Shown here one piece after another: positions 53,791 through 64,000 of a stretch of 64,000 nt of DNA (position 1 is its first letter; each line of letters starts with the position of its first letter). Where the stretch lies: contig JAFKAC010000004.1 of assembly GCA_025766275.1 (NCBI GenBank), positions 1,488,001-1,552,000 of the forward strand, written 5' to 3'. The notes under the pieces are model-generated. The model ran no database searches. It saw only the letters and a program-made list of their open reading frames with translations, and was not told where the DNA came from. The translations under genes and the position numbers were made by a program. The DNA is from Lactarius indigo (lineage: Eukaryota > Basidiomycota > Agaricomycetes > Russulales > Russulaceae).

Positions 53791-56780
53791 ATGAACACTC
53801 TACTACGGACCTCCAGTGAAGCGGGTCCTTCCAGTTCCAGGTCACAGACCCCGACCCCGACCCCGATGCCCCCAGACTCACCACCTGGTCGCGATCCTGA
53901 CGAAAGCAGGGCTCTGGCGTTTCAAGTATACAAGGAAGTCTGGGACGAATTCAACAAATGGAAAGTCGAAAACTGCAAACAACAGCTCCTGCTCCTCCAG
54001 AAGCCTCTGCCGCCTCCAACCGCTGCGGAAGACGCTCTGCTGGAGACGTCCAACTTGCGCGATGGTGAGCCTGGTGAGGTAGAGATTATCTATCTCTGCG
54101 ATTCAGAAGACGACATCCCGCTCCATTCGGGTGGGTCGACTGTGCTCATGTGCGAGACGACCCACCTGGAACTCCCAACGGACTTCGAGCCGCACCCACG
54201 CTACGAGTCCTGCGCCCCCGCCGTGCAGTCGATCGCGTTCCGTCCCGGAAGTGATGCAGAAAATGAGCTCGACGTCTTGCCATTTGTCCCCTATGCCGAC
54301 GATCCCACGTTCGACGCTAAGGCATATCTTGAGACATTCAGTTGGTTCGGCTGGGAGAATCTCGAGGATCCTGATGGTAAGAAGTTAGCCTTGACATTTT
54401 TGTAGCTCGCTTAACCTTTCGCCGTGGTACCAGCGGACGTGATCCAATTCGAGACGCTCCGCAGATTGTACTTTGGCAATGGGCTATCGCTAGACGAGAT
54501 CGACGCCATCGGCGTCCTGCCCCCACTACGCGTGAACAATCGAGAAGGTTTGATTTACAAAATGACACAGCGGTGCGTTGCATCTCTATATCTCGTGTTG
54601 GTTCATATGCTCGTTCTACTGATGAGGGCGCGCATGTAGGGACGAGCTTTTCTGGCCTGGGATGATGGTCGACTTCCCCATCGATGTCGACGGCGTGGAA
54701 CGGCGAGGAATAGACCTCCGCGCACACGAGCCAGACATTAACGACCTCCGCGGGCGATTAGATTCTATTGTTCCTTACTTTTGTGCCAATCCCAGTTGCG
54801 TCCAGGCTTTCTGCCCACGACATGGTATGTCCTTTTGAGGCTCACAACATGCTGATTTGGTTACATCGATTCAGTCTGGGATTTCCCTCCTGTCCCGCCA
54901 ACTGCCCCTCGAATTACCAGTGATGATTACCCGGAAGGCAAACCTTGTGGAAGCATGTGCTTTCGAGAGATCGACGACACATTTTTGGTAATGCTTCTAG
55001 AGCATCTTCCCCAACACTGCTCACAAGGCAGACAGGATAATAGCATAGAGTGGGTAGAGTCAGACATAGACGACCTCCAGTGCATCCTTGAAGTTATACC
55101 CGACACTCTTCCCTGTGGCCTAGCAATACTCGTGAGGAAACCGTGTCGAGAGGTTCTGTATGCGTCTGCGATTGAATTTTCCGTGCTAATTGAATGCCAA
55201 AAGGTATACATTCAGCGCCAGCGACTCATCCCCGACGACAAGGTGTACCCGGAACCTCTCAAAATAATAATCAAAAAAGGAGGTCCCAATTACAGTACGT
55301 CACATAACAGCAGGTCATGACTCTGATATATTTTCGCCTTGTAGAAGACGAGAAGGTGGACGATAGCAGCTTTGAAGAGTTTTCAGCGTGAGCTTTGCCT
55401 AATTTACAGTGAGATGCCATTTCCCGACCCTCCTGATTCTACGTGTTAGACCTGGTCCGTGTTCGCATACCGGCCCATGTGACCAAAGCAACCACTGTAC
55501 CTGCGCCGAGAAGTCTGTTCACTGCTTGCGCCATTGCCAGTGCAGTCTCACCTGTGTGTCTCTGCTTCTCACGTGCAATGACTTCGGTCCGCGTGCTTAT
55601 TCTGTATCCAGGCGGACGTCGCTGGGAAGGCTGTCGCTGCGTCCTCATCCCGAAAGCGAAAGCGAAAACGCAAATCAGTCAAACCTGCGCTATAGATACC
55701 AAGTGTCCGTGCAGGACCAAAGGATGGGAGTGCGACCCTTTTGTATGCGAGTGTGACAACCTCACGTACCTGCGAGCACCGGAAAAATGTGCGTAACTGT
55801 ACAGGTCTTGGGCGTATCTTGATGGCACGGTTCCTCAGTTAAACTCAAACACATGAAACCACTTCCGAGGTTACTTGCCCCACGCCCGAATGGAGTATAC
55901 TATTGCCAAAATTCAGACATACAACGCGGCCTCGCTGCGGTGCGTGCTTTCTCCGTCCACTGCCTGTGTCCAATAACTGTACTGGATGGCAGGAAGTAGA
56001 AATAAAGCGGGGTATGAGTGGTCTTGGCGCCTTTGCTGTGAACGCAATTCGCAAGGACCAGTTCATAGGCGGTACGTACATACTCTTCTCCGCCCACACT
56101 TGCTGAAGCAGGGTCTTCATTTATGTAAGAATACATCGGCGAACTGATCCCGACTGAGGCGGTCAACAAAGAGTACGCTTCTTTCTTATCTACGTGTTTG
56201 AAACATATGAGGAATAAATCAATCCATTAGAATTTTGAGGGAACACGTCGACTTGAACTACAATTTTGGATATAGTAACACTTTTAGTCTCGACAGCGCA
56301 CGTGTCGGAAATGAGACGCGTTACATCAACCACGGGAGCGACGCGAAAGCGAATGCTACCGCAGACAGTGCGCTACTGTAATCAATGGTACTCGTCTGTT
56401 GTGACTAATTTACATCCTAGCGAGGCTTGTCTTTGGGGAGCAACGCATAGGATTGTGGGCTAGTACGTCGAAAACAGGTCTAGTGTTATTATCCTTTGCT
56501 GACCGAAACACACCTCCATAGCACGATATATTAAGGAAGGAGGGGAGATCCTGTTTGATTACGGGGTAAATTATTGGATAAACAAAAAGAAACCGCAAAC
56601 CTGACATCTTGTCCGTCTGAGGGACGGGGACTACAGTGTCGTATCATAGAACGTTGCTATGCGCCGTTGCTGTAGATACTACTGTAGCACTCCGCTGTAG
56701 CGGGCCGTTGATTCCGCGATGAAATATTGTTCCGGTGGCTTTTCTCACGCTCGATTCGAACCCGTTGCACGTCGTTGACG
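53520..56780 (+). repeat. Right copy of the E(z)-gene tandem duplication
   Basis: Counterpart of 50340-53510, with the same exon-intron order. Introns are more diverged than exons, and several intron lengths are unchanged (58 bp before exon 9, 50 bp before exon 10). Ends are approximate. Confidence 0.8.
53791..56604 (+). CDS. Enhancer-of-zeste-like SET methyltransferase, copy 2
   Basis: Fifteen exons: 53791..54376, 54434..54572, 54640..54824, 54875..54987, 55036..55152, 55204..55294, 55345..55387, 55450..55553, 55612..55788, 55839..55939, 55993..56071, 56130..56172, 56231..56367, 56421..56462, 56522..56604; 679 aa. I start at MNTLLRTSSEAGPSSS to match copy 1; an in-frame ATG at 53734 has no counterpart there. 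Domain order is as in copy 1: Cys/His cluster PYFCANPSCVQAFCPRH, CXC with CSHTGPCDQSNHCTC and CPCRTKGWECDPFVCEC, SET with CQNSDIQRG, FIGEYIGEL, RYINHG and GEILFDYG. The NHG change is shared, so it arose before the duplication. The final motif reads EGGEILFDYG where copy 1 has KGEEILFDYG. Between the CXC halves it has a KAKAKTQ insertion. Open frame, splice sites and key residues are kept, so both copies look functional. Confidence 0.85.
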
Positions 56781-56814
56781 ACGGGTGACTGGCGTTCCCG
56801 CGCTACTCCCTACC
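56605..56814. other. Short gap between E(z) copy 2 and NF-YB
   Basis: About 210 bp. It holds the duplicated 3' flank of the E(z)-like gene and, by position, the NF-YB promoter. Confidence 0.5.
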
Positions 56815-57455
56815 ATGGCCGACTCGTTTCCGCCTCCTATCGCACCCCAAACGGACAGCTCCGGCAACGCTCCAGAGACAGTCCAGCAACCACCTGAACC
56901 CCCGGAGCCGGTGCCCATCACCGAGCAGGAAGTCGGCGAATATCGTGAACAGGACCGCTATCTGCCCGTAAGTCCGCCTCCCACCTCCCTCCTAAAACGC
57001 GCCGCTCGTGCCTGCGTCCATTACCGAGTCCCCTATTTTCATGACCTCACCCTGTTTACCGTGGCACAGATCGCAAACGTCTCGCGTATCATGAAGAACG
57101 CCGTCCCACCAACAGCAAAAATCGCGAAAGACGCAAAGGAGTGCGTGCAGGAGTGTGTGTCGGAGTTCATCAGCTTCATCACGTCCGAGGCGGCGGAGAA
57201 GTGCCAGCTCGAGAAGCGCAAGACGATTGGTGGCGAGGACATCCTCTACGCGATGGTCTCGCTCGGGTTCGAAAACTATGCCGAGACGCTCAAGATTCAC
57301 CTCGCAAAGCTTCGTCAGGTGCGTTTTTCCCCCCCTCTCTCTTCGGCCTCGGGGATTAGCTCACGCCGTGCCTTCTTTTTATGCAGCATCAAACCGCGGC
57401 GTCGTCTAGTGGGAAAGCGGGAGTGCCCGCAGAGCTACAAGCAGACGACGAGTAA
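56815..57455 (+). CDS. HAP3: CCAAT-binding factor subunit NF-YB / Hap3
   Basis: Three exons: 56815..56967, 57070..57318, 57387..57455; 156 aa, introns 102 and 68 bp, all in phase 0. The first 44 residues are Pro/Glu-rich. The histone-fold core starts [20 protein letters not shown], followed by [19 protein letters not shown] and ends in [19 protein letters not shown], as in all NF-YB/Hap3 proteins. NF-YB pairs with NF-YC (Hap5), and the dimer recruits NF-YA (Hap2) to bind CCAAT boxes in the nucleus. The DRYLPIANV junction falls exactly on intron 1, which fixes that splice. The C-terminus is a short polar tail ending AELQADDE. Readthrough of the introns stays open, so a single-exon call would carry about 30 false residues. 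Confidence 0.95.
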
Positions 57456-58740
57456 AAGGCTACAGTCCCCCATTTCTCTACTTCCCATTAGCCCATCACC
57501 CGCCCTTTCTCGCTTCTGCTGTTCCCTTGCCCGTGCCCCTTTCTGAGTGTATCTAACGGACTGTATACGCTATGTAACATTATTGCTATTTGTCACGCGT
57601 TCTGGTGCTTGGGCAAGCCCTTGATTCGCCTTTGCCCTGCCGCCCTAAGGTACGTCGGCTTTCTGTCCTTCCCTCTAACGATAGCACGCGATCCTGCAGC
57701 CCCTGCAGAAGAATCATGCAAGGAATGGGCCCTTTTCGAAAAGTCATGCGAACAACAAGTACTGCCGTCCATTTCCCACGTAGCTCCCTGAAGCAGCGCC
57801 TCACTAGGCCTCACTGCGTGCGCAAGATGTTCCTGCTGCTCTTGCTGCTGTTGAGAGCTCAAGCTCAAGTCTCAAATGGCTGCTCGCATGAACCGCTCGA
57901 GAGTGTCCGCAAACCCGTGCAGCCCTTCTATGATGGAGCGAAGGTGTGAGCTATGATAGAGAAGAGTCAAGCCCCACCAAGAGGACTTACCGTAACTACA
58001 ACTGAGGGGGTGAGTTTTTTGGTATCCACTTATATCCCAATGGCCCCAGATCGGACGTAGCATGAACAAGGTACACTAAGGGGGGGACCGTAAAGCTAAC
58101 AAGGACGCTAAGGTGCTCCCCGGAAATGATAGGTTACAGGGTGGTGGGGTTTCCATGGCTAGAATTTGAGAGGGCCCTCTGGTCGACCATTAGATAGAGG
58201 CCACATTTACTCAGGCTATCACGCGACACATATGAAGGCACACGCCGAGTACAGATTGTATAGGCACGCGCGATCGCCCTCTAAGGCACACAGTGTGCGT
58301 GGTAGTCCACAGAGCGTGCTAGGTCTGCTTCCGTTGATCGTTCGTTGATTTAATTGCTTACAGTATTCCCGTTTGCCACCCCAACGTATGACAGGAGGAT
58401 GAGAGGATGCGTACCAAGCAAATCAGGACGCGTTGTTGCAACGTGTACTGCATGTGCTGCGTATTTGATATCGACATGTGACAGAGAGCGCTGGGTCGGA
58501 TTTGATCTTCCGGGCGCTACGATATCACAGCCATCGCTTACCCCGACGACACGGTGACCGAGAGTTGTGCTCTTGGTTGTATTTCTATTTCAGCCACGAG
58601 GGTGGTGAATTCACCACGACGACACCTCCTCATCAAGGCAATGAAACATCTCTGAAGATCAATTGCCAGTGGCAGCCCGAGGGATACACACATTCTCCAC
58701 GACGACTCATCCACTCATTCATTTCCGAGACGAAACCCCG
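57456..58740. other. Intergenic with no supported gene
   Basis: About 1.3 kb. Short frames on both strands (up to 119 codons) lack domains and splice partners. It includes a run of seven G at 58080. No repeat or transposon signal recognised. Confidence 0.6.
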
Positions 58741-60443
58741 ATGACGATGCCATCATCGTCGATGATCACCCTACCTTCCTCATCCGCAAACGGTTTTTAT
58801 TCGTCATGGAGAGCGTACCCCGAAATCGCAAGCCCCACCTCGTCCGACAGCTTCTCACCCCCAGGCAGCCCCCCGGGCTCTCCCTCATTGATGATGACCT
58901 TACCTGGAGGGCCAGCGAACGGTTTCTATTCGTCCTGGAATCATCACGCGGACATTGCGAGCCCCGCTGGGTCCGGGAGTCTCTCGCCGTCAATGAGCCG
59001 AGCTTCAAGCCCTCCGTATACCATCAATCAAGTCCTCAGCCAACGGGCTTCTTGGCCGGTCTCTCGGCCCCTTTCAGAACAACCAAGAGAACAACAGAGC
59101 TCCGAGGGTGAATCCCGCCCTACTAGCATGACGACCTCGGCGTCCTTCTCCTACACAGTCAGATCAGTAAACTCGCGCAAGAGTCGCCTGATGGTCTTAT
59201 ACCCACGCCCTGTCAGACCAAAGCGCGCGTCATGCGTAGAAGCGATAGCCGAGTCTGACTCAGCGTTTGTCAGTACGGAGAGCCTCGTCCCGCTCTCGAC
59301 TCGGCCTGTATCTTTGTCCATTCCACCCCAGGTGAATCGGAAGTCTATCATGGACAAAGAGGTGAGCTGTGGATAGGCAGTGGTGCATCTAATACTGATA
59401 GCTTATATGAATGATAGTATATCGCAGAAGTGATGGCAACGCTCTCTGCACTCTTCGATTCTTCCCCAGAGAATTCTCTCAAGCCTATCGAACGTCGCCT
59501 CACTGCGTCGTGGAAATCGCTAACTAAGATTAATGCATATGAAGAGGTATGGTTGTGCAGTTTCCTCTGCTTTGTCACCGTGCTTACGGATCTGTCAGAA
59601 AAATAACCACATACCCAGTTTCCGTACTACCAGAATTTATGCCGATACCCTCCTTTGTGTGCACAGCGACATCGTCGAAAGTGGTTTTGTGAGCGCGCAG
59701 GATCTGGCCCGTCCCTGTATCAGGTTGAACGAGTACGTCGTGAGGTCTATGTTGCCGACCTCCCTCTTATCATCATCATCCTTGGGTATAACAGGGCATT
59801 CGAGGATGCATATGTCCTTCTGTCCGATCCAAGTGCGAGTCCACAGGTATCTTTGCAGATCTCAGCGCTGGACGCCGATCTCTTCAAGGACTTCGTGGTC
59901 TCAATCATGCAGCTGATCAGTCTAATCCGCGCACTCGAGGCCTTAGTGGTGAGTGAGAGGATTCAACACAGCGAGTATGTGTGAAACTCAACCAATCGTC
60001 GTCCTCAGGACTCCCTGGCCGTCCTCGCAGTAGTCAGGACGCCGAGCCCCGATCCAGACGATGACGTGATTTTCAATGTCCCGGGATGGCGACAACGGCA
60101 GGAAAGCCATCCCACGCTTCCCTCTGCGGCGCCTGGCGCGCCAGAAGCAGCGGCCGACAGCGCCAGCGCTCTCCGCCTGCTGCTGGTGACGCGACATGAG
60201 GAGCTCGAGTGGGAGCTCCGCGGCCTGCGTTTCCTCATCTGGCGTGCGAATCCCAGGGCCAAGGTCGAGCTGGGGAATATCGTGAAGCGGGTGCTTCCAC
60301 TGCATCATGCGGAACTGATGAGGTGTCCTGTTGAGGATTTCGTCGGGCACTGGCAGGCGGCGGTCGTCTCGTCCGGTCACGGGTCGGAAGAACGGACATC
60401 GGATGGCTATGATACCGACCCCTGGTGGGTGAGCGACCGATAA
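58741..60443 (+). CDS. Unrecognised four-exon protein with disordered N-terminus
   Basis: Exons: 58741..59361, 59418..59546, 59634..59948, 60009..60443; 499 aa, all introns in phase 0 (56, 87 and 60 bp). The first about 200 residues are Ser/Pro-rich, with an internal repeat: ANGFYSSW occurs at 16-23 and 59-66, each preceded by TLP and followed by IASP. The later part is ordered: YIAEVMATLSALFDSS, then the helical VADLPLIIIILGYNRAFEDAY and FVVSIMQLISLIRALEAL, and a C-terminal ELEWELRGLRFLIWRANP segment. The intron 2 acceptor at 59633 was chosen because it continues the frame holding these helices; an earlier CAG at 59598 leads into a less protein-like frame. IIIILG is too short for a confident membrane helix. 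The first exon could begin 26 codons earlier. No family recognised. Confidence 0.65.
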
Positions 60444-62382
60444 AGGACGCTTCTGTATCCTGACGGGGCATGAGAGCGTCACGGACCTTTGACGACTTGT
60501 TTCAAATTATTATTCTAGTGGTACATTAATTTTTTTTTGGGATACCATCACTTTGAGCTGGTCCTCTCAATTGACATTGCTGATTTATTGAACACCGCAA
60601 CTTGAGAGATGAAGCTGAAGACTTCGGTGAAATACCTAGTAAGCCCTAGCAAGCCCTTACTGAGAGTGACAGTTACTGGGCCCGCCTGAACGGTCCGACC
60701 GGCCCTAACTTACTCGAACCCAATTCGGCCCGAGCCCGGTCCGGTGACTTCCTCCGTTTCATCTCCCTCCCGCCGGTGGTCTCTCCTTACGGTAATTTAT
60801 GGGTGTAAATTTTATACTCTTTGGATCATCCCCCTTAGATTTTTGAACTCCCAATGTCTAAAGGCATACAAAGATGTGTCAGCGTACGACAATGAAGTAG
60901 TCGCTGCAATCAAAGCTGCGGTGGTACTGATCCAGGACGGTAAAGTGGGCAAAGCACCTCCGAGTCACTATCACCTTGGTTCGACGAAGAGGCTGTATTC
61001 GAAACGTAAATAGTCGGGCCTGCGACCCTCTCAGGTTTTGCAGCTGGTAAATGCAAACAACAAGGGCAACACTACTTTCGCAATAGGGGTAGACAACCAA
61101 GCAATTAGTGGGCCATGGTTGTGATCGCAAACCTACGCGAGTGGAGCAGACGGTGTTCGCGAACATGGCGTAATATAAATGGATAAAGTTTTCTTTGAAT
61201 TCTTTGATTTCTGACATTTTGACGCTGCGAGGTAGGAACACCCTTGGAAATAGCATGACCATTCGCCGAAAATGGCACCGAGCTATGTATTCGTCGCTAA
61301 ACCCTCTTATTCTGCAGCTGCTTGCGCTTAAGGGACACAACTTTGAAGTGGTGAAGGCTCTGTATTTCTGGCCAGACTTTACCTGTCATCTTACTGGCGC
61401 TGCGTTACAGTATTCTAATCGCATATTTGAACTTCGGCTCTTTGTTAGCCCGCAAGTCTGATACAAGATTCAAAAAAAAAAGTTTGATACAGGAGTCACT
61501 CACCCTTCTTTCTTCTACTTCCGACACGAGAATGGGCCTACTGTTCCAACGCGCTCTCCTTTTGGTGATACTTCCATACCCCTACTGGACACGACATCAA
61601 CTTGGATGGGATTTCCTTCCCAGAGTTGCCAAACTATATGCTCTTGAGGACAGGTCCCAGATCGAATGCGGCCGGGCGTACAACCACTATTTAGGCTTAT
61701 CGCAATAATAACATCGCCGCGCCGGCTCACACTATCGAAATACGGTCGCGCTCATCGTGGAAATATCTGTTGAGGGAACGAAAAGTTGATCTCTACAGCC
61801 TCTCTCCATTATACGTATGTATGTCCCGAAAGTGTCCACTGGCGACCCGGGGGGGACAGAACAGTCGCATGGGCTGATTTATCTCTAACTCTCCGTATCC
61901 GATACCTCTTTTTCCTCTCGTCTCCGCCTACTACCTGTTGATGATGCGCCAGTACTAACCCGCACCCCATGGAGGCGGACTGGCGTTAATGAACGATGCC
62001 CGAGCGCGACCAGGGTGCAACCGTGGCGCTCTAGTCTTCCTCCTGACTTTATTGTGTCACACCTTATTCCTGGGTTCTTGCTTATCACGCTTGCTGAGTA
62101 GTCTGACGTAGAATCGTTTGTGTCTTGCTGTTGTTGGCGGTCGTAAATGTCAGTCGCGCAGGGCTCTGGGTCCAAGAGAAGATGCGACATATCCATTTTA
62201 AATTTGTACGAATTTACATAGTGAAGTACATAGAAGGGTAGGGCAAGATGATTTCTTCTTTTATCGTTTCGCACATAGGAGGGATCTTTAAAATTCAAGG
62301 GGAGGGGTTCAATCAAATAACTCCAGGGCTGGGCCCGAGTCCAGGAGAATGCATACTAGGTGACCTGCAGGAAACCTGCAAG
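60444..62382. other. Intergenic with no supported gene
   Basis: About 1.9 kb. It has A/T runs at 60530-60540 and 61472-61480 and a short direct repeat (AGCAAGCCCT type, near 60635-60660). Frames up to 153 codons lack domains. The right end is the 3' flank of the F-box gene. Confidence 0.6.
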
Positions 62383-63846
62383 TTACTTCTCCCTACGTCC
62401 TGTGGGGGACCCACACCTGTTAAGAAACTCCCTTTCTGTGCTGACGATGGCTACGGGACAACCATATTTCCAGCGCACAGAGGTGAATTGTTCAAGGGCT
62501 GCCACAGGCAGGTCCTGCAGCCAAAGCAAGTGCAGGACCGGCAACACTTCTGCATCGGCCATTTCTTCGGCAACGACTTCGAGCCCAAGGGCAACGGGCC
62601 CTGCCGCGTGTCCATGTAAACGGAGTGTCTCCACAGCAGTAAATGGGCGAAGGAGTTCCAGGTATCCGACATCGCCGACATCGTCCTCTTCAAGTTCTTC
62701 ATCTTCCCATGCTAGTTGGAGGCAGTGCGCGTGGATGGAGAGATGGCCGACGTTGGACAGCATGGCAGGTGATTGGCCGAGCACCTGCGACAAGAGCAGA
62801 ACTTGCCGATCTAGCCCCTGGCACGAAATTTGAAGAAAGAGACGACTTTGACGACGCCCTACATGTTCACAATCAAGTCTGATATTGACCTTTCCAACAC
62901 CAAAATTTAGTTCTGCGTGTTTCGACCGGTCTAGCTCGAGGCTTTCCGTGCGACCTATGAACTGTGAAAGTTGGGGAATATCAATGGCGAGCCGATTGGA
63001 GTATGTGATCCTGAAGTAACTGAGTTTGGGAGTGTCGATTTGGGCGACAAGGTCCTCCAGGTACTCGCTGATACCACGGAAATCAAAGAAGGCGAGAGAG
63101 GGAAGAACAGCCCGTGTTTGGGGACCTGGACGACGTATCGTTTGTTCAGAGAGAGGCCTCGGCGATTGGAATCCGATGGAAAGGGTTCCGAGCTTGGTCA
63201 ATGCGGTCAGACAGGTAACCATCGCATCCGGTGAAATGTAGCCAGCGTCGAGTATATTTTCGAGTTTGAGAACAACAAGGTCACTTGTTGATAAAAGAAG
63301 GGTTGGTAAGGTCAGAAAGGGAATCCCGTCTAAGCATATTTCCTGTAAACGTGGAGCAGATCCACCCAAGAATTCACTGGGGAGGACTGGAACATCTCCA
63401 TCATTTGATGAAAGCCGAAGGAGTGTCAACGTCGGAAAGGGCTTCTGCATCACCCTGGCTACTTTTCCCAACAGTGAGCCCGTTGCGGTAATTTCGACAC
63501 AGCGTACACGATCGGGGTACTCGAGTGCAGCAACGACATTATCGTCGTTGTCAGGAGCAAGGCCTTGCCCACTGGCATTGTCAGAGTCCCAATATGGGTA
63601 GTAGTCAACAATGATAGGCAAGGCCGGCCAGCAATTCAGATTATTCCTGACAGAGATTCCGTATGTGCAGAAGAGATGCAGATCGAGACGGCGTGGCGAT
63701 GCAAAGATAATGTGTCTCCACCTTCGGCATACGTGTACCAGTCTCTGCCATTCCCACATGCGGTGAAAAGGGGACTTGTGGGGGTTGCGTAGACAGAATT
63801 CAAATATGTCAAGGAACACGTTGTCTGGGAGTATGTTGATTGTCAT
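62383..63846 (-). CDS. F-box protein with leucine-rich-repeat-like region
   Basis: Single-exon frame of 487 aa. The N-terminus MTINILPDNVFLDIFEFCL, followed by RLVHVCRRWRHIIFASPRRL, is an F-box (about residues 4-52), which binds Skp1 in SCF ubiquitin ligases. The rest has irregular leucine-rich segments (PFPTLTLLRLSS, APRLQEICLDGI, SDLVVLKLENI), a likely substrate-recognition surface. An acidic stretch EDEELEEDD lies at about residues 383-391. Agaricomycetes carry large, fast-evolving families of such proteins, each typically with its own unknown target. The frame is uninterrupted and the start is the first ATG before the F-box. No introns are needed. Promoter would lie in 63847-64000, where I see no further gene. 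Confidence 0.85.
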   Translation of the reverse strand: MTINILPDNVFLDIFEFCLRNPHKSPFHRMWEWQRLVHVCRRWRHIIFASPRRLDLHLFCTYGISVRNNLNCWPALPIIVDYYPYWDSDNASGQGLAPDNDDNVVAALEYPDRVRCVEITATGSLLGKVARVMQKPFPTLTLLRLSSNDGDVPVLPSEFLGGSAPRLQEICLDGIPFLTLPTLLLSTSDLVVLKLENILDAGYISPDAMVTCLTALTKLGTLSIGFQSPRPLSEQTIRRPGPQTRAVLPSLAFFDFRGISEYLEDLVAQIDTPKLSYFRITYSNRLAIDIPQLSQFIGRTESLELDRSKHAELNFGVGKVNIRLDCEHVGRRQSRLFLQISCQGLDRQVLLLSQVLGQSPAMLSNVGHLSIHAHCLQLAWEDEELEEDDVGDVGYLELLRPFTAVETLRLHGHAAGPVALGLEVVAEEMADAEVLPVLHLLWLQDLPVAALEQFTSVRWKYGCPVAIVSTEREFLNRCGSPTGRREK

Positions 63847-64000
63847 TGAATGTCTGTATCTCCTGCCTGTGTTATACGCAGATTAGACCTCGTTGCAGGT
63901 ACCACGTAACCACGTGTGGGCTCGAAGACGCACCCATATTCCGGACATTCCCTTGCTTCATGCAGGGGATTTCAGTTATCGCTCCCATCTTCAAGCGTTT

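Noticed and set aside
60444..62382. Possible extra gene in the 1.9-kb gap before the F-box gene
   Set aside because: Only short frames of up to 153 codons on either strand, none with domain signatures or consistent splice chains.

Overview
This window looks like nuclear DNA of a basidiomycete fungus, most likely an Agaricomycete. Coding regions are split by many 48-100 bp introns with GT..AG ends and CTAAC/CTGAC-like branch sites. The families also fit: long TPR-CHAT proteins, an F-box protein, Enhancer-of-zeste-type SET proteins, a PROPPIN (Atg18), NF-YB/Hap3, a TDG/MUG glycosylase and an FLX1-type mitochondrial carrier. A more precise taxon (Polyporales is my guess) is inference only. No rRNA, tRNA, CRISPR array or intact transposon was recognised.

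Left part (1-20 kb). Three paralogous small secreted-protein genes lie here: one partial at the left edge on the minus strand, and two on the plus strand at 11.3 and 14.5 kb. They share a signal peptide, a coding intron, a 53-bp leader intron and an ACTTAAGT promoter element. The two plus-strand copies sit in a tandem segmental duplication. Between the edge copy and this pair lie a divergent minus-strand TPR-CHAT gene (3.3-6.6 kb) and a six-exon C2H2-type zinc-finger gene (7.7-9.6 kb). A disordered conserved protein is at 17.2-19.0 kb.

Centre (19.4-43.5 kb). An intact mitochondrial FAD/folate-type carrier gene stands head-to-head with the first of five same-strand TPR-CHAT genes (called B-F here; the minus-strand gene is A). 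All six CHAT genes keep the His/Cys dyad, a tiny first exon of 13-16 nt and the same C-terminal tail. B resembles D and C resembles E, so a two-gene block seems to have duplicated. Decayed pieces of the carrier lie between the CHAT genes, so the ancestral unit was probably carrier plus CHAT. This array is the most unusual part of the window. TPR-CHAT proteins are predicted caspase-like proteases, and I know of no assigned role for this non-NLR fungal type.

Right part (43.8-64 kb). Mostly ordinary genes: TDG/MUG glycosylase, two disordered conserved proteins, Atg18, NF-YB/Hap3, an unrecognised four-exon gene and an F-box protein. Between Atg18 and NF-YB sits a tandem pair of Enhancer-of-zeste-like SET genes with the same 15-exon structure and an altered NHS motif.

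Gene models were spliced by eye from paralogue comparison, reading frame and splice consensus. Exon coordinates are given in each entry. Transcript data would be the decisive test.
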